From Dasyornis broadbenti (taxonomy: Eukaryota; Chordata; Aves; Passeriformes; Dasyornithidae), in NCBI GenBank assembly GCA_013397935.1, contig VZRN01004715.1:1290612-1354611 (forward strand): a stretch of DNA of 64,000 nucleotides, read 5' to 3'. Position 1 is the stretch's first letter. Each line of letters opens with the position of its first letter. Under the pieces are notes generated by a model. It saw nothing but the letters and a program-made list of their open reading frames with translations, was not told the DNA's origin and searched no databases. Positions 12,201 to 24,660 of the stretch are shown one piece after another. A program made the translations under genes and the position numbers.

Positions 12201-15200
12201 AAACTCACATTAAAACTGTAAATATACAATTTTTTTTTCTCTATATCATTAATAGACTTGGCAAATTTACAGAGCAGTTTTTAATAAACTTTACGAACAA
12301 GGTACAGAACAGGACAAACCATGGTGGCAAAAGCAAGTCTAAAGACATCTACAGAAATTGTTTCCTGGAAGTCCTCAAAAAACAGAACTCAAAAAGAGAG
12401 TACAGATGTACAGAACCACAGCAATTCTTCTCTGTCAGCTTGTTCTATAGAGTCTGTGCCTCCATTTAAGGGAAAAACAGCACATACAGTTATTCTGAAA
12501 AAAGTCACAGATACACAGATGAAGTGTGGCGATTGCATCTGCAGACAGTTTAAAAGAATAACTTCAACACATCATTCATTTTACAAAGGGGCTAACATTC
12601 CAGATCTCATGTAACAACTTAAAGTAAAAACTTGTTAACTAATTAACTTCACAGCAAAGAAAGGGTATGGAAGGACAGTACCTATCATTAATAACAATTC
12701 ACTGGCTTCAACAAATTGCAGTAGAAATAAATTATAAGCTAATCAAAACAACACTGAAGATCTCTAAAAACTTAGGAGTTAACTTAAAGAAGAGAGTTTA
12801 TCACAGCAAATTTATTGGGAATTTTACATTATGCTATTTTGGTAATTCATGTTTGCACCCTTTATTTCATGAGTGGAAATGAAAGTTAACTTTTCAGAGG
12901 TCCAGTTGACAATTTCAGCAAATACTACTTGATCACATCAAGACTGAAGAATATTTTTCAGCTTAAACTCACTTTACATAAGTATGCTTCTTTTTCTTGA
13001 GCAAACAGTAAGACTACATTTTAGAGAGAGAGAGATCTAAAAAGATGTAACTTCTGATTTCTCTTCCTTTCAGTGTTTATGACTGACTGACTACTCATTT
13101 ACAGCCATCTTTGACTGTAACTTTGACTGCAACTTCTGTACCTTGCTTCCTGATTTTGGGCTGCCTACAAATTTTGACAGTATTCTAATTAAAGGAACCC
13201 TTCCTACAAGTATACTTTGATAAAATCCTTTCTCCAAAGATTCAGATCTGAAATGCAATAGAACTCAGATGTTGGATTCAATGAACACATTAGTGAAGAT
13301 TTCCACAGAAGTAGTAAAGAATTTTCCTCTTTTGTGCATCTGAAGACAAAATGAACTTTCCAATATTTTGAAGAAAAAATGAAATAGAAAATGCACAGCT
13401 AAGGAAACAGAAACATGGTGAGTTAATGTTACTGGCAGAAGGGTATTAGTGAAACTGTTCAATGAATGCTCAGGAATGCAGCTTAAATGTGCTCAACGTA
13501 AAAATTTTTTGTTTTAATACATCTCTAAAGTGTTCCATTATTCATATACAAACACCATCAGAATCCCATAAATAAGGTGTTCAAACAGATATTCAAAAAA
13601 AGGACATAAAATAAAAGGAAGAAAATAACATAAGTAAAACTAAGCCTGTATTTATTAGGGCTTCTACATTAATCATAAAAGTTCCCTTTTCCTCTTTTAA
13701 TGTGCAGCTGACCAAATCTGTAACTCAACACAGACTTTTGCTTCCACTCTTATAATAACACTTGACCTTTCACTTCTAAAATGCCAGTATCTTGGTTGGC
13801 ACTGAACCACATTCATCTGGCTGACTGCAACAGCCTGGGCTTATCTCCTCTGGACAAGTTAGCAGACATACACACAACGTTTGTTCAGCACACTGCACAA
13901 TACTTGTGATCCATTAAAATGCTACTGCATATTGCACCAATGCAATAACATTCATTAGGAATACAAAAGCACAGCAGGTTCTGCAATCTGAGCTGAGTAA
14001 ATTTCTTGTGTTTCACCAGAAATCTGTAGCTCTAACACAAACTGTTTCAAGTATATTGCATGACATCTGCAGGTACAATTTGCGTTACTAAAATGGACTA
14101 AGGTGCTTCAGCTACACTGAGCAACACCTCTCACTTGTAAGTTTCTGTAGAAAATTTTCAGCTCTTTAAAGAACTTGTAATATAAGCTCTAAACCAGAAA
14201 ACTATCATATTTACTAATCCTTAAACTGCTAAGAACATAAGTGCAGTAAGAAAAAAAAAAAATCACAGGTGGTCCAGCCTTTTTATAAAAGTTTTAAGTA
14301 AACTACAATGAAAATAAGCAAATGCATACTATTAGGATATGAACTGATTGTATAACCCTAAATATGAGAACTGACTGTTCAGCTTTCTCTACTCTGACTA
14401 ATATTGACCTGAGCAATAAAAAATGAATGCAGTCGATCAGTACAGCTTTTGACATCAGATATCAGTGCCTCAGGGGATGCTGACCCAAAACACAAGGAGT
14501 TCTCAGCAGTAAAGCCATAGCAGTAGCAATCTGTTCTACTGTCTCTTTCAGACATGACATTCAAAAACAATTACCATAATATACCTTGAATTTACAGAAC
14601 TTTAGAATGCATATTTTGTTTAGATCTCTATAATGAAGGCTAGAAATAAAATACTTCGATCAGTTCAACATAAGCATCTGAACACATATTGTATTTCATT
14701 TGTCCTTCCACCACTGAAGCACTCAATGTAACACACTGTAGTGCTAAAGGCCAATCTCTTCTGTTTTCAGAAGATTTTTTTAATCACTTCAAAATAAATT
14801 TTCAATGTGTATTATTGAACATCCTGAAAAAGACTTCTTATGGTCCTGTGTTTTGACAGACTTTGTCTTTTAATTAAAAAGGAGAGATAACCCATCTACA
14901 TCTACTTTGATATGCACTATTGAAAAAATCCCTAATAATTTTAAACTCTGTCTGAATATTTTTTAATAAAAACCTGCCTGCATTAGGTTGAATAATACCC
15001 TAAACACTACAAAATGTTTATACAGTTCTTTTTCTTCTTCAGTGTTGCAGAACTGGGAATACTTTCTGCTCTTTACACGACACAGGAATCGCCTGCAAAA
15101 ATGAATTGCTGCATTTAGTTTAAGCCCATCTAGGGGAGGACACTAATGCTCCCAAGTGTTTATTGAGGAAATGGGTTTAATTTCTTGTATAATTTTTGAC

Positions 15201-16402
15201 ACCCGACTGAAGGTTTTCATTTGTAATAGTATCATCTGTCAGGCCATGACATTAGAAGTTGCATTTGCTGTTCTTTGCTCCCAAAGATTTAAACAGCTAC
15301 TTGCTTAATTTCGGCAAACTAGAAAGTATGTGATCTATACTTCAAAAGCATAAAAAAAATATACCAAATAAAGCACTAAAGTCCTTATTTACTTTTTTCA
15401 CTGCATCCTAATTACTGATGTGGAGTGATTATTTTCTGTGGGAAATACTAAGTTCAGATTATTGGTATCTTTTTGAAAGTGAAAAGCTTGTTTCGTGATA
15501 TGGAAAAGATGAATGAGGAGTTACAGGCATAACAAGCATGCTTCCTTATTTTACTTTTTCCTATTTTAATCAAAGAATATGGAATAGGGTCCTATACAAG
15601 GAAATCAGTCAATTAAAAGTTCAGTTGACTTACATTATGTGATCTAACTTACTTCCACTCTTTTCAGCATCCATTAGGACTTTGTCTTTCTCTTCTTTAA
15701 CCCTACACCCTTCTACAGTTTCAGTTTTTACTGGCATACTCATCTCTGTATTTTTAAGTGCCTTTCCAGATGCTCTTACTGCATGTTCCAACTGCAAAAG
15801 TGCAGCCCTTCAGCCATCTTCCAAGTTTTACTTCTCAAATAACACCTTTACATCTTTACAGTTCCAGCATTCACTCTTCTGCACACCCATGTAAACTTTG
15901 TACCATTCCTAGTCACATACCTCATATCTTCTTACAAGCTTTTGACAAGTCCTATTGACACCTAACGACATCCTCAGAATTCCTCTACATTTGAGTCACA
16001 TAATTGTGCTCTCCCCTTCCTCTCAAAATTTAAAAAAATGTATTGGATAGAGTCAGGGCAGTATTGGCAAGGATAATTATGCAGAGCTTTGAAAAAGTAA
16101 TTTCTCTATTTCCAGTGGACATTTTCATGGCACTCCACATATAGTAAAATGCTTATTAACATTAACCTGTTGCTTAACTAGTAATATGGATGAAAGAAGT
16201 TGTTACAAAATATACAGTGCAACAGAAGAAAAAAGTAAAAGGCATAATATGCCTATATACATCTGAGAAAGGAATCAAGAAAAAGGAAATTCTGTTTGTA
16301 TTGACTCTCACCTATGCTGGGTCAAAATCTAACTGGGAGAAAATTACTCTGGATATTTTCATTTGCAAAAGAATGACAGTAATTTTCATTGGTTTTAGTT
16401 AC

Positions 16403-16541
16403 CTGATAAGACAACTTCAACTAGGTCTCCCTCTTGGATATCTGCAGCTGATTTCACCAACTGGAGAATGTTTTCAGAGGCAGGGTCATGGCGGAAGAGC
16501 AAGATTTTGTCGTACATTCCATAGAAGCCACATTCGGGAAA
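16403..16541 (-). CDS. PRKD1: PRKD1 exon: C-terminal part of the ubiquitin-like N-domain
   Basis: Coding exon of protein kinase D1, probably exon 2 by comparison with mammals. On the minus strand an acceptor ending TATTTGCAG precedes base 16541 and a TCAG|GTAACT donor follows 16403. The 139 nt are 46 codons plus one base, starting in phase 0 and ending in phase 1, which joins exactly to the C1a exon through a G|CT alanine codon. The peptide begins FPECGFYGMYDKILLFRHDP and ends DIQEGDLVEVVLS, nearly identical to the mammalian PRKD1 sequence I remember. This region belongs to the N-terminal ubiquitin-like fold, reported to mediate PKD dimerisation. The GFYGMYD stretch is where a regulatory Src-type tyrosine (reported as Tyr95) lies; I have not verified the numbering. 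There is no open-frame extension of the true reading on either side, and overlapping long frames on the plus strand are shadows. Confidence 0.96.
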
Positions 16542-16887
16542 CTGCAAATACAAACCCAAGAGAATTTACTATGCTGTAACACATATAACTGTAAAATACT
16601 AAACTGTAAAACACAATTAATGTATAATGAAATTTTGAGGGCAGACTGGATCACTTCTCAGACTAGAACCAAAGAGGATACATACTTTTTCATCTATGAA
16701 AATATTTATCACTATATTCTGATATGGTTTTTACCCCAAGCAAGTAAGCTCATTTGCCTCTCTCTTCCCATGAACAATGCAACATCCATTAGGAAATGAG
16801 ACAAGTAAAGTGTATCCCTCAGTCACTGCTGGTAACTTTTTCAAACACAAGTTCCTGAGTAAGTTCCTGATGATTTCATTAGACCTG

Positions 16888-16961
16888 AAGCAGGTGTTTG
16901 GACTAGATGTCATTTGGAGTGCCCTTCCAGTGTATATTATATTATTCCAAGATTCTATGAT
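16888..16961 (+). mobile_element. CR1 LINE 3' end fragment
   Basis: TTTGGACTAGATG, then TTTGGAGTGCCCTTCCAG, then a terminal GATTCTATGAT follow the CR1 3' end in order. The copy is old and short. It sits about 350 bp upstream, in transcript direction, of the ubiquitin-like exon and is antisense to PRKD1. Confidence 0.75.
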
Positions 16962-18910
16962 CTCTCCCCAGATGTCTTGCCAAAAGATGCCTTGAGGCCA
17001 CAAGAAATATATTCAGCTCTGCCTAAGATACAATGCCTAAATGATAGCTCAACACGAAATACCTATTTTTTGAGACTGAAGTCACCAGGCACATAGAAAT
17101 ATATTTCAAAACTTAATCATAATCATTTGTTTCAATGCAGAGAAATTGGAGCTTCAAAATCAGATTAAATCCTGTTTAAACTAAAAAATGTTTTTTAAAA
17201 ACTCTGAGGTTATAAACTGGAGATTATTATCTAGGTACTTTTTTCCTTTTTTTTTTTTTCTGTTTTCTGCAGTGCAAAAGTCAGCATTTTTTTCTTCATG
17301 GTCACAGCCTAAAGAATTAAGATTTTGTTCTGAAAACACAACCAAGAAAGCCTTTCTCTGTTACAAAAGAATCCACTCAGTTTTACATCAATGAACTACT
17401 CTAATGTTTTAGCTACATGATGTGAAAAATCACAATGACAAGCATAGCTGGAGAGATGAACTGGTATGTTTTGAAGTTATACAAAAACAGAGTGGCATTC
17501 CTAAGAATTTTCTTTTACAGAGGCAGTGAAATATTATCCTTCAAAATGGGAGCTGCTGATCCTTTTCAAAAACTGCAAGATTTTACTCATTTCACTGGAT
17601 TTCAGAGATACCACAGGCATTTCCTTCTAAACTAATTATTATTTAAATTGTTTGCTCTCTCTTTATATTCCCATTCCATTTGCTCTTTTCAAATTGGTCT
17701 TACTTTTTCTACCTAAAAAAAGTATTTGCAATATTACATATACTATGTATGTACATAGAAATATGCATATCATGGGGTATAATTTATTATATTCTGTAGA
17801 AAAAAAGTAAATTCGGTCACAGAATCATTTGGTAAATTACATACAAGAAATATCTTCTGTTTGAATTAATTTTCCCCAGATACACTACTCTCATGTCAAA
17901 AAAGTCATTTTGATAGTGCAATTCTTCAGTCATTGTATAAGGACCAACAGCTGTAACAGTGACAAAAATTCCATCAGCTAAGCTTATTTCTGCCTACAAC
18001 AGTGCTAATATGCACAGATCAAAGTAAACAAAAAGCAGCCATGGTACTTGGTACTACACCACCATAAACAATGTTCAGTTTTGATAAACACATGACAAAA
18101 TGGGGAAATTATGGTATTGGAGCTAAATTCCCCAGTACGAATAAAAGGCCTTGTTTCGGTATAATAGCTGCTTAAAGTGGAATTACCAGAGCTAAATGGT
18201 CATTATAATTGCCATAATGAGGAAATGGCAGTATGTCTGTAAGAATCAGGAGTGGAAGACTTGCTTACATGGGGTTCAGAAACAGGATGTATTTCTGAGT
18301 GCTTAACAAGTCATCAGTAGCCATTAAGACATCACAGCTGTCCGTAAACACCTTGTTTGCCTATTCCAAGTGTGAAGTAAAACGAATCACTTCAATGGAT
18401 TTCAGTGTGGTTCAGTCAAAGGTGCATTAGTTTACAAGTGAAACAGGATAAATGACCTTTACAGCATAATAACTTGCTTAACTGCCCCAGTTCAGCTGTG
18501 TATTTCAAATACCTTCCACCTCCCCATTTTTAGAAATAAAAATATCAGCTTTCTAACATGATCCCTTACCAGCAATTCTAGGTTCCAGATTTAAAATTTA
18601 GCAGAATTTCTAAATCAACTTAAGTCTATCCCCAGTCTTGATGTTATTTATTAGATATCCTCCTGTCTTGGTTTAAGGAAATTTAAAGGGAAACACTCTA
18701 AAATGAGTTCTACCCCCTTGTTTTAATCAATCCCTTTCCACCAATAAGGAGAAACAAAATACAAGTAGATATAAGTAAAAAAAATAAATTTACTAACAAG
18801 TGAAACTGCAACAGGCAGAAAATAACAAGAAATAATCACTAGATACAAAATTTCTAAATCTCACCAATGCCCCCAGAACAAAGAGAGACCCAAAATGGAG
18901 GAAATACCCT

Positions 18911-19048
18911 TTCCAAGATGGTGCCCACCACAGGTGACTGTGTGTAGGGAGACAAAGGGAAAATGGCGTCAGACCCTCCCCTGAGATGGTGCCTTTGGAG
19001 GCGATTGCGCTGTCTGGGAGACAAAGGGAAAGGATGGCAGCAAACCCT
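18911..19048 (+). repeat. Two-copy tandem repeat (period 69) in the LTR U3
   Basis: AAGATGGTG at 18915 and GAGATGGTG at 18984, and GGGAGACAAAGGGAAA at 18947 and 19016, repeat at a spacing of 69. The copies are diverged between these blocks. Position in the presumed U3 recalls the duplicated enhancers of retroviral LTRs. Confidence 0.65.
18960..18970 (+). promoter_or_regulatory. YY1-like motif in LTR
   Basis: AAAATGGCGTC fits the known YY1 core (AANATGGCG). Related ATGGTG and ATGGC motifs occur nearby in both repeat copies. This is a motif match only; binding is not shown. Confidence 0.4.
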
Positions 19049-20439
19049 GGGGAAGGCAGGAGCTTACGGAGCGGTTGTGGGGGCAGATGAGAAGTGCTGG
19101 TGCTTGTGGAGTCAGCACTGCTGCATGCCAGACTCCATGTTGGTGCTGATGTTCTCTGAGCTGTGGGTGTGTTGTGGGGGCAGAAGCCGATCTGTCAGCA
19201 CTGACACGGAGTGACTGAGCCCCAGGGACAGCTGGCTTTGTGAAGTTCACTCCGAAACAGTTTTTGATTACAAAATGCAGTTTTTCTGACTGGCTACTAT
19301 CGCAAGCCCAGAAAAAACCAAACAAAATAAACCCAAGCATCTGAAGCAACCCCCTCCAAAGTGGAGCCTCCACCTTCCGACAGGGGAAGGCTGCCAGGGG
19401 AGAGTTCTCCCTCCTTCCTTGAAAAGAGACCATGGCAACACCCCACACCCCTGGTTCTGTTTTCTGCCTGCCAGGTCTTAAAGAGTCAGTAAAAATTTTT
19501 GGACACAGATAGATATGGAATACAGCAACATTTTGGGTTACCCACGACACTTCCAGTGTAGAGAAAAGAAATATTGGACAGTACACTTGGTCTAAGAACG
19601 AAAGGCTCAGTGCATCTGAAGAAAGTTGAACATTTGGTTTGCTACAGACACTAGAGTTTGGAAAAGCTGAGATAAGCTTTTAATAAAATCACTTAGAAAA
19701 AAATATCATATCAAAATACAAATAAGAAGGAATGCAATTACTATTGAAGAAATTATCCAACATGCAATGTAAATCCCTTTTAAGGCTTTATCTCTATTTT
19801 CCAAATTTGTACTTTCAACTTTGTCACTTAAGGTCAATTTATGAGAGATATGTAATACCATTAGGAAGATACATCATATTAGGTAAACTCTCCATAAAAA
19901 TGAAGGTTCTTTAGCCTAGATGCATTCTCTGTCTGGGACACAGGCATAATCAACTACATTCTTATATGTACTTAAAGACTGGTGCCAATAGGAACAGAAT
20001 AAACCCTTTCCCCTTTTCATAGAACATTAAGGATTAGCAGATCTGAAATACAGGAAAGGATAAAATACAGGGAATTGGGCTAAGAATTTAAAAAAAATTC
20101 TTATCCTTTGTCTTAAGAGAATATCTATTACTGAAGAGGTTTTTTTTTAAAAGGCTATATATATGTCAGGAACTTGACAGCTGATCTTTCTGTGGTAGAT
20201 AGAAGATTAAAGTAGATAACCTCACATTGATGCCTGATGGTTTTTTGTCTTTTCTTTTTTACATAAACCCAAAATTCTTTTCATACCCTTAATACATTTT
20301 AAACCCTTTCCCTCTCCTTGTACCCTTAACACATATCCCTTGTACCCTGTACCCACATACCTATAATTCTTGTCTGATATTTTGCTTAGTTTGGGGGTCC
20401 TACAAAGCGAGAAGACGAAATATACACAGTAAAACATCA

Positions 20440-20830
20440 ACAGCTCTACATTATCTCAGAACTACAGGCTCTAGCCTTGAACGGAGCGTCTTTCTCTGGA
20501 ACATATTTTGTAAACTGGACTGGAATTTCATTTGTGGGGAGGTAACGAGTAGGGGGACAGTTACTTCATCTGTATTGAGGTATTTTAGATAGATACGCTA
20601 ATTTGTGAAGTCCATAAAAATGGTATACTCGAGGTGCTCGGGGTGCTTGCGCTCGTGCCTGTGTGGACTCGTGCTTGGGCTCAGGGCGCTCAGATGCGTA
20701 GGGTGCCTGGGTGCTTTCTGCTGTATTTCCATCTGGGACCGGCTTTGTACCTAGGATTCTATTAAAACCAAAGTAAATACCCTTTTCCATGCCACTGCTG
20801 TGTCTGCCTCATATTTTTTACCAGCTGAAA
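20440..20830 (+). mobile_element. LTR-like sequence, boundaries uncertain
   Basis: A GC- and CpG-richer block in AT-rich surroundings has the order expected of a plus-strand LTR. It has a TATA-like CCATAAAAATGG (20612-20623), then about 140 bp rich in GTGC and CTCG, then an ATTAAA poly(A) signal (20761-20766), then GCTGTGTCTGCCTC as a GT-rich downstream element. No clean TG...CA ends or target duplication were found. TGTCAGG at 20164 and CATGACA at 20840-20846 are possible ends but lack a matching flank. Confidence 0.38.
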
Positions 20831-20930
20831 AGGCAACAACATGACATGAAAAAATTTACTATCTAGTACAAATGGAGACAGTTTTGATCAACAGTATAGC
20901 TAAATGTGTATTACTAATTTTTATCTTATT

Positions 20931-20950
20931 TATTTACTTATTTATTACCT
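20931..20950. repeat. TTTA simple repeat
   Basis: A short array of TTTA-like units, slightly imperfect, in intron. Confidence 0.55.
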
Positions 20951-23900
20951 ACAAATCTCTCTGTCCACAAGCAACGTTAAATCCTGCATGTGGCTATCCA
21001 GAGTGATATTAGACAAAATAATATGTTAAACTTAGCATGACTGTTCTCAATAAAACTGTTATTATCATACAGAGAATACTCTGTATTATACATCCACAAA
21101 TTCTGTTCACCAATTTACAAAACCAAAGAAATGGATACAATAGTTTGGGGTTTTTTTCAGTTAAAACAAACTACCCTAAGAAAATGAACATGTATTCTGT
21201 TTTCTACAGGAGCAGTTAATGTTGTCCAGCCTTGCTATGTAGATCCCATTTGTTATTATTTATATCACTGCAACAGTCTTACAGTGGAAGCTCAGTGTTG
21301 TTTCCTCACTCTGTAGTACTGGCAAGCAGCCTGTAACGTACCAGAGAGATATTAGATGACACTGTCAGAAAACTGCTGCAGAAGTAATACCACGTATAAA
21401 CAACTACCACTCTCAAAACAAACTATTGTCTAATCTGTAACATACTCTTCTGCAGAAACGTAAATACAATACGTTGTTTTTCATCATACTGACAGTTACA
21501 TTAAAAGAAAAAAAATTGCTCCTCTGAAGAAACAAAATTCTGGTAGTAAGTAAACTGACTGTTTACCACACTTAAACCTTCAAGAAGGATCCATTTTCTG
21601 TGTCCTGTAAAGCTGCATTTGTAAAGCAGACTCATGTAAATTTGCAGGGTAAAGTTTCAGTTTTTAGTGGAAAATATCATTCATGTAGACAAGCAATTAA
21701 GTCACAGTAGAGTCAAAATCATTTCAGCCAGCTTGATGAGGAAAACTTGTAATTTAGATCTCATTTCCATTTAAAAATCAGCATTCAGGGACAGCAGACG
21801 GGGACTGTTCAAAGTTCTAGCAAGATGTTTCTGGATCAAGCTGCAAGTTATTTTTTTACCTGTCCACTTTAAGAAGAAAAATTAAACATTCTTTTAAGAA
21901 CAGAGTATTCATTACTGTTGCTTGGAGTGATTACAAATGTATTCTGAATACAACCCATTTATTTGCATAGTAGTGACTTAAATTTGTTAGCTTTTAAGAT
22001 ATTAATAGTTACTGAATGTAGATGCAGCAATCATTCACAGACTTTGAATACTACATTAGTACTACTTTAACCAATTAAGTCCCCACAAGAAATAAAATAC
22101 ATGCCAAGAGGTGTGATTACCTTAAAATTTTCATCTAAGAATGCCAACAAAGACCTAAATGCTAGTTTTCAGTATTACAACTCTTGCCTTCTCAATAATG
22201 TTTGTCTCATATTATATTTACATGAACTTTAATACAACCACAATAAAAGCATACTATTTGGGAAAAGCATAACAGACTTTTATTCCTAATATTGAGCATT
22301 TAAAAAATGCTGACTAAACATTCATCTAGAACATGTCTTATAAGACATTGTAGCAGCTTTATGGTAAAAAGACGAAATGTTACTAGCATTTGAAGTCACC
22401 TGTAATAAGGATGCTGAAATTGTGTGATTCCTTAGTTTTCTGAAAGTATTACATCGTGATTATCTACACATAAGACTTCAATGAAATAAAAAATAAAATT
22501 ACTTTTTCAAATGAAAAATGCTGCTGATCAGGTCTCAAGTAATAATTTGTCATTGCCCACATTGTGAGCACTATGGCATGAGATCGTCCATAAAACACAG
22601 GGTAAAAGGAGCCTCAGCACTAACCTTTCCTCAACAGATACAAAACAGAAGCAAGCATTGAAGTGATTTTACCCTTATCGACTGCAAATACATCAAGAAA
22701 ATCCACTGAAGTATTTCACCAATAACTGTATAGAAGCCAAATAATTATATAAATTCTGGATTTTCATTTAAAATGCCTTCAAGTGATACTACAAATAAAA
22801 TTGCAGACAAAAATTTCAATAACTAGAACCTCTAATTATAAGTATTCGATAATACATTTAATCTCCTATCCATTGCATCAGCCAGTAATTCCAATGGCAT
22901 TGTTCCCTCCACATGCAAAAACAAGCTGAACTATGTACATCCACAGCTACACTGTTATTAACAGTTGTTCTCAACACAAGGAACAAAGAGAAGCTGACAA
23001 AAGATTAAATTTAAAACTCTATTTATTGTGACAAATGGTTTTATTATTAGAGAATGGAACTTTACAAGACCTGATATATCTAAATGCTAACATATTTCCA
23101 AATTGAATTGTGAAGTTTCCAAAAATTAATTAATAATAACAAATCATATACACAGTTATCTGAATGGACAACCTACTCAGCCTCCTTTTCTGGTAAACCA
23201 CAATTTAGAATGGAAATTAATTTCAAAGAAAGGTAAGACTGTCTAAGGTGAGACAACTCTTCACCATTTTGGTTTAATAATTATGTATTTGGAAGATTAG
23301 CATACTAGCTATGTCAAATGCAAATCAGATGAGAAATAAATTTCTTCCACATGAAGAACTTAACCTGAAAGAACTGGAAAACGTATACTCTAAACATTGA
23401 TGATGATTTCAGTGAAATTAGTAATGTAGTGTAATAGTCAAAAAAGTCTGTTGCTGTGATAATTTTGCAAAAATACTTCTTTCAACATAATAAAATTGTA
23501 ACATACAGGTAGACAGATTCTCATTGTAAGGGTAAAAAAGGAAAAAAGTCATCTTCCTGTTTCTGTTTCTTTATTCTAGGAAGTAATGAGAGGTTTTTTT
23601 TTTTTTTAATTTTTTCAGTCATCATTGAACTTTTCCTTAAAGTTTAATTTAATTTTCTTTTCTAGTGATGACTCTTTTTTTCCTTCTAGATTAGTTAGAT
23701 TTTTAGAAGCCCTTAGGGATTATCATAACAGCAACTGAAACAAGAACCTTGATAAAGCCTGGAAGTCTTTTACAGCACAAAGGTACTGATCCAGCACACA
23801 TAAGGACTGCTAAACAATGTCTTCACAGCATGTAGAGAAGCTGAGTCACACTGAATTTTTGTTGACTTAACTTGATAAAACACAAGTAACCTTGACCTGA

Positions 23901-24625
23901 TCTAAACAAGACTGTTGACCTGACCCTAACATGTGCATAAACAAATAAGTAAATAAAAAGCCTTACATCAATACAACTGTTGTAGCACAAAGATATAAAT
24001 GTACAAAATTTTTGAAACAATCACATTAACCAAACTGAAACATTTTTCTGTTATATTCTTAAAATAAGAGTGCATTTTACTTTTAGAAGTCAGAATTTCC
24101 TTTCTCTGCAGAGGTCACACAACACCAAAATCAAGACACTGAAAAGCCAATGTTTCACCCAGATGACTGCCTAAATTTTCATTTAGTTGTGGCAGTTGCT
24201 ATTAAATCACTTGCAAAACTCAAGAGATTTTTAAAAGGCTCTAATTACCAAGCACAAAGCTGTCATGAGCACATTAGTCTTATGCATAAAGAAAATACCA
24301 CAAGACTACATGGTTTTGTTGTAAGAAACATCAGTTAGTACTCAAAGATTTTCTTCATATATACACCACTACAGTTACTACAAACTAACACAAACTCTGG
24401 AGTTTAAATAGACGTTTAGATTATGGCTACATAGACTATATGTAGCAACATCTGAGTACAAACAGGAGGTGGAGCTTGCTCGAGCAGCGGTGGCATCTCC
24501 TCTTCAATCCAGGAGGGCACATTCTGTGTTTAAGACATCTCAGAAACGGTGACTCACCCTAGACATTTCCAATAACTGCATTGCACTTGCCAGGCAGACA
24601 AACAGCAAGGATAGGCAATAGACAA

Positions 24626-24660
24626 TTTCCTTTCCTTCCTTTCCTTCTTTTTTATTTTTC
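24626..24660. repeat. Pyrimidine TTCC/CTTT simple repeat
   Basis: An uninterrupted pyrimidine run of mixed TTTCC and TTCC units, ending in a T-run. In PRKD1 pre-mRNA it reads as a GGAA-rich purine tract. Confidence 0.65.

Larger units (their letters stand above)
2946..16402 (-). other. PRKD1: PRKD1 intron between ubiquitin-like and C1a exons (13,457 bp)
   Basis: Phase-1 intron that splits an alanine codon (G|CT). It runs from the GTAACT donor beside 16403 to the TTATAG acceptor beside 2945, both on the minus strand. Contents I can support are a perfect hairpin (6416-6450), decayed CR1 fragments (about 7640-8500), an A-rich tract (8509-8550) and a small inverted repeat (9199-9220). The remainder (2946-6415, 6451-7640 and 8551-16402) is AT-rich and shows no gene, RNA gene or element I recognise. 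Open frames of up to 97 codons before the exon have no family signature. Confidence 0.93.
18664..19549 (+). mobile_element. Solo LTR of an endogenous retrovirus (probable)
   Basis: This 886-bp unit begins TGTCTTGGTTTAAGG and ends TTACCCACGACA. The ends form an 8-bp inverted terminal repeat (TGTCTTGG and CCACGACA, one mismatch) with the canonical TG...CA. The flanks CCTCC and CTTCC could be a 5-bp target duplication with one change. The left half is AT-rich and the right half GC-rich, and the style matches LTRs I know from bird genomes. I see no gag, pol or env beside it, so it is read as a solo LTR left by recombination. Orientation is inferred from the family start and is less sure. The 205-codon open frame on the minus strand inside it shows no retroviral or cellular domain and is not called as a gene. 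Confidence 0.7.

Noticed and set aside
16190..16579. 129-codon plus-strand open frame
   Set aside because: It is antisense to the PRKD1 ubiquitin-like exon, which fits the family exactly on the minus strand.
17815..17845. TCACAGAATCATTTGG as a minus-strand CR1 end
   Set aside because: A short match only; the expected continuation of the CR1 3' region is absent.
18969..19586. 205-codon open frame on the minus strand
   Set aside because: It lies almost wholly within the probable LTR, has no recognisable domain and crosses the LTR end. GC-rich non-coding DNA explains its length.
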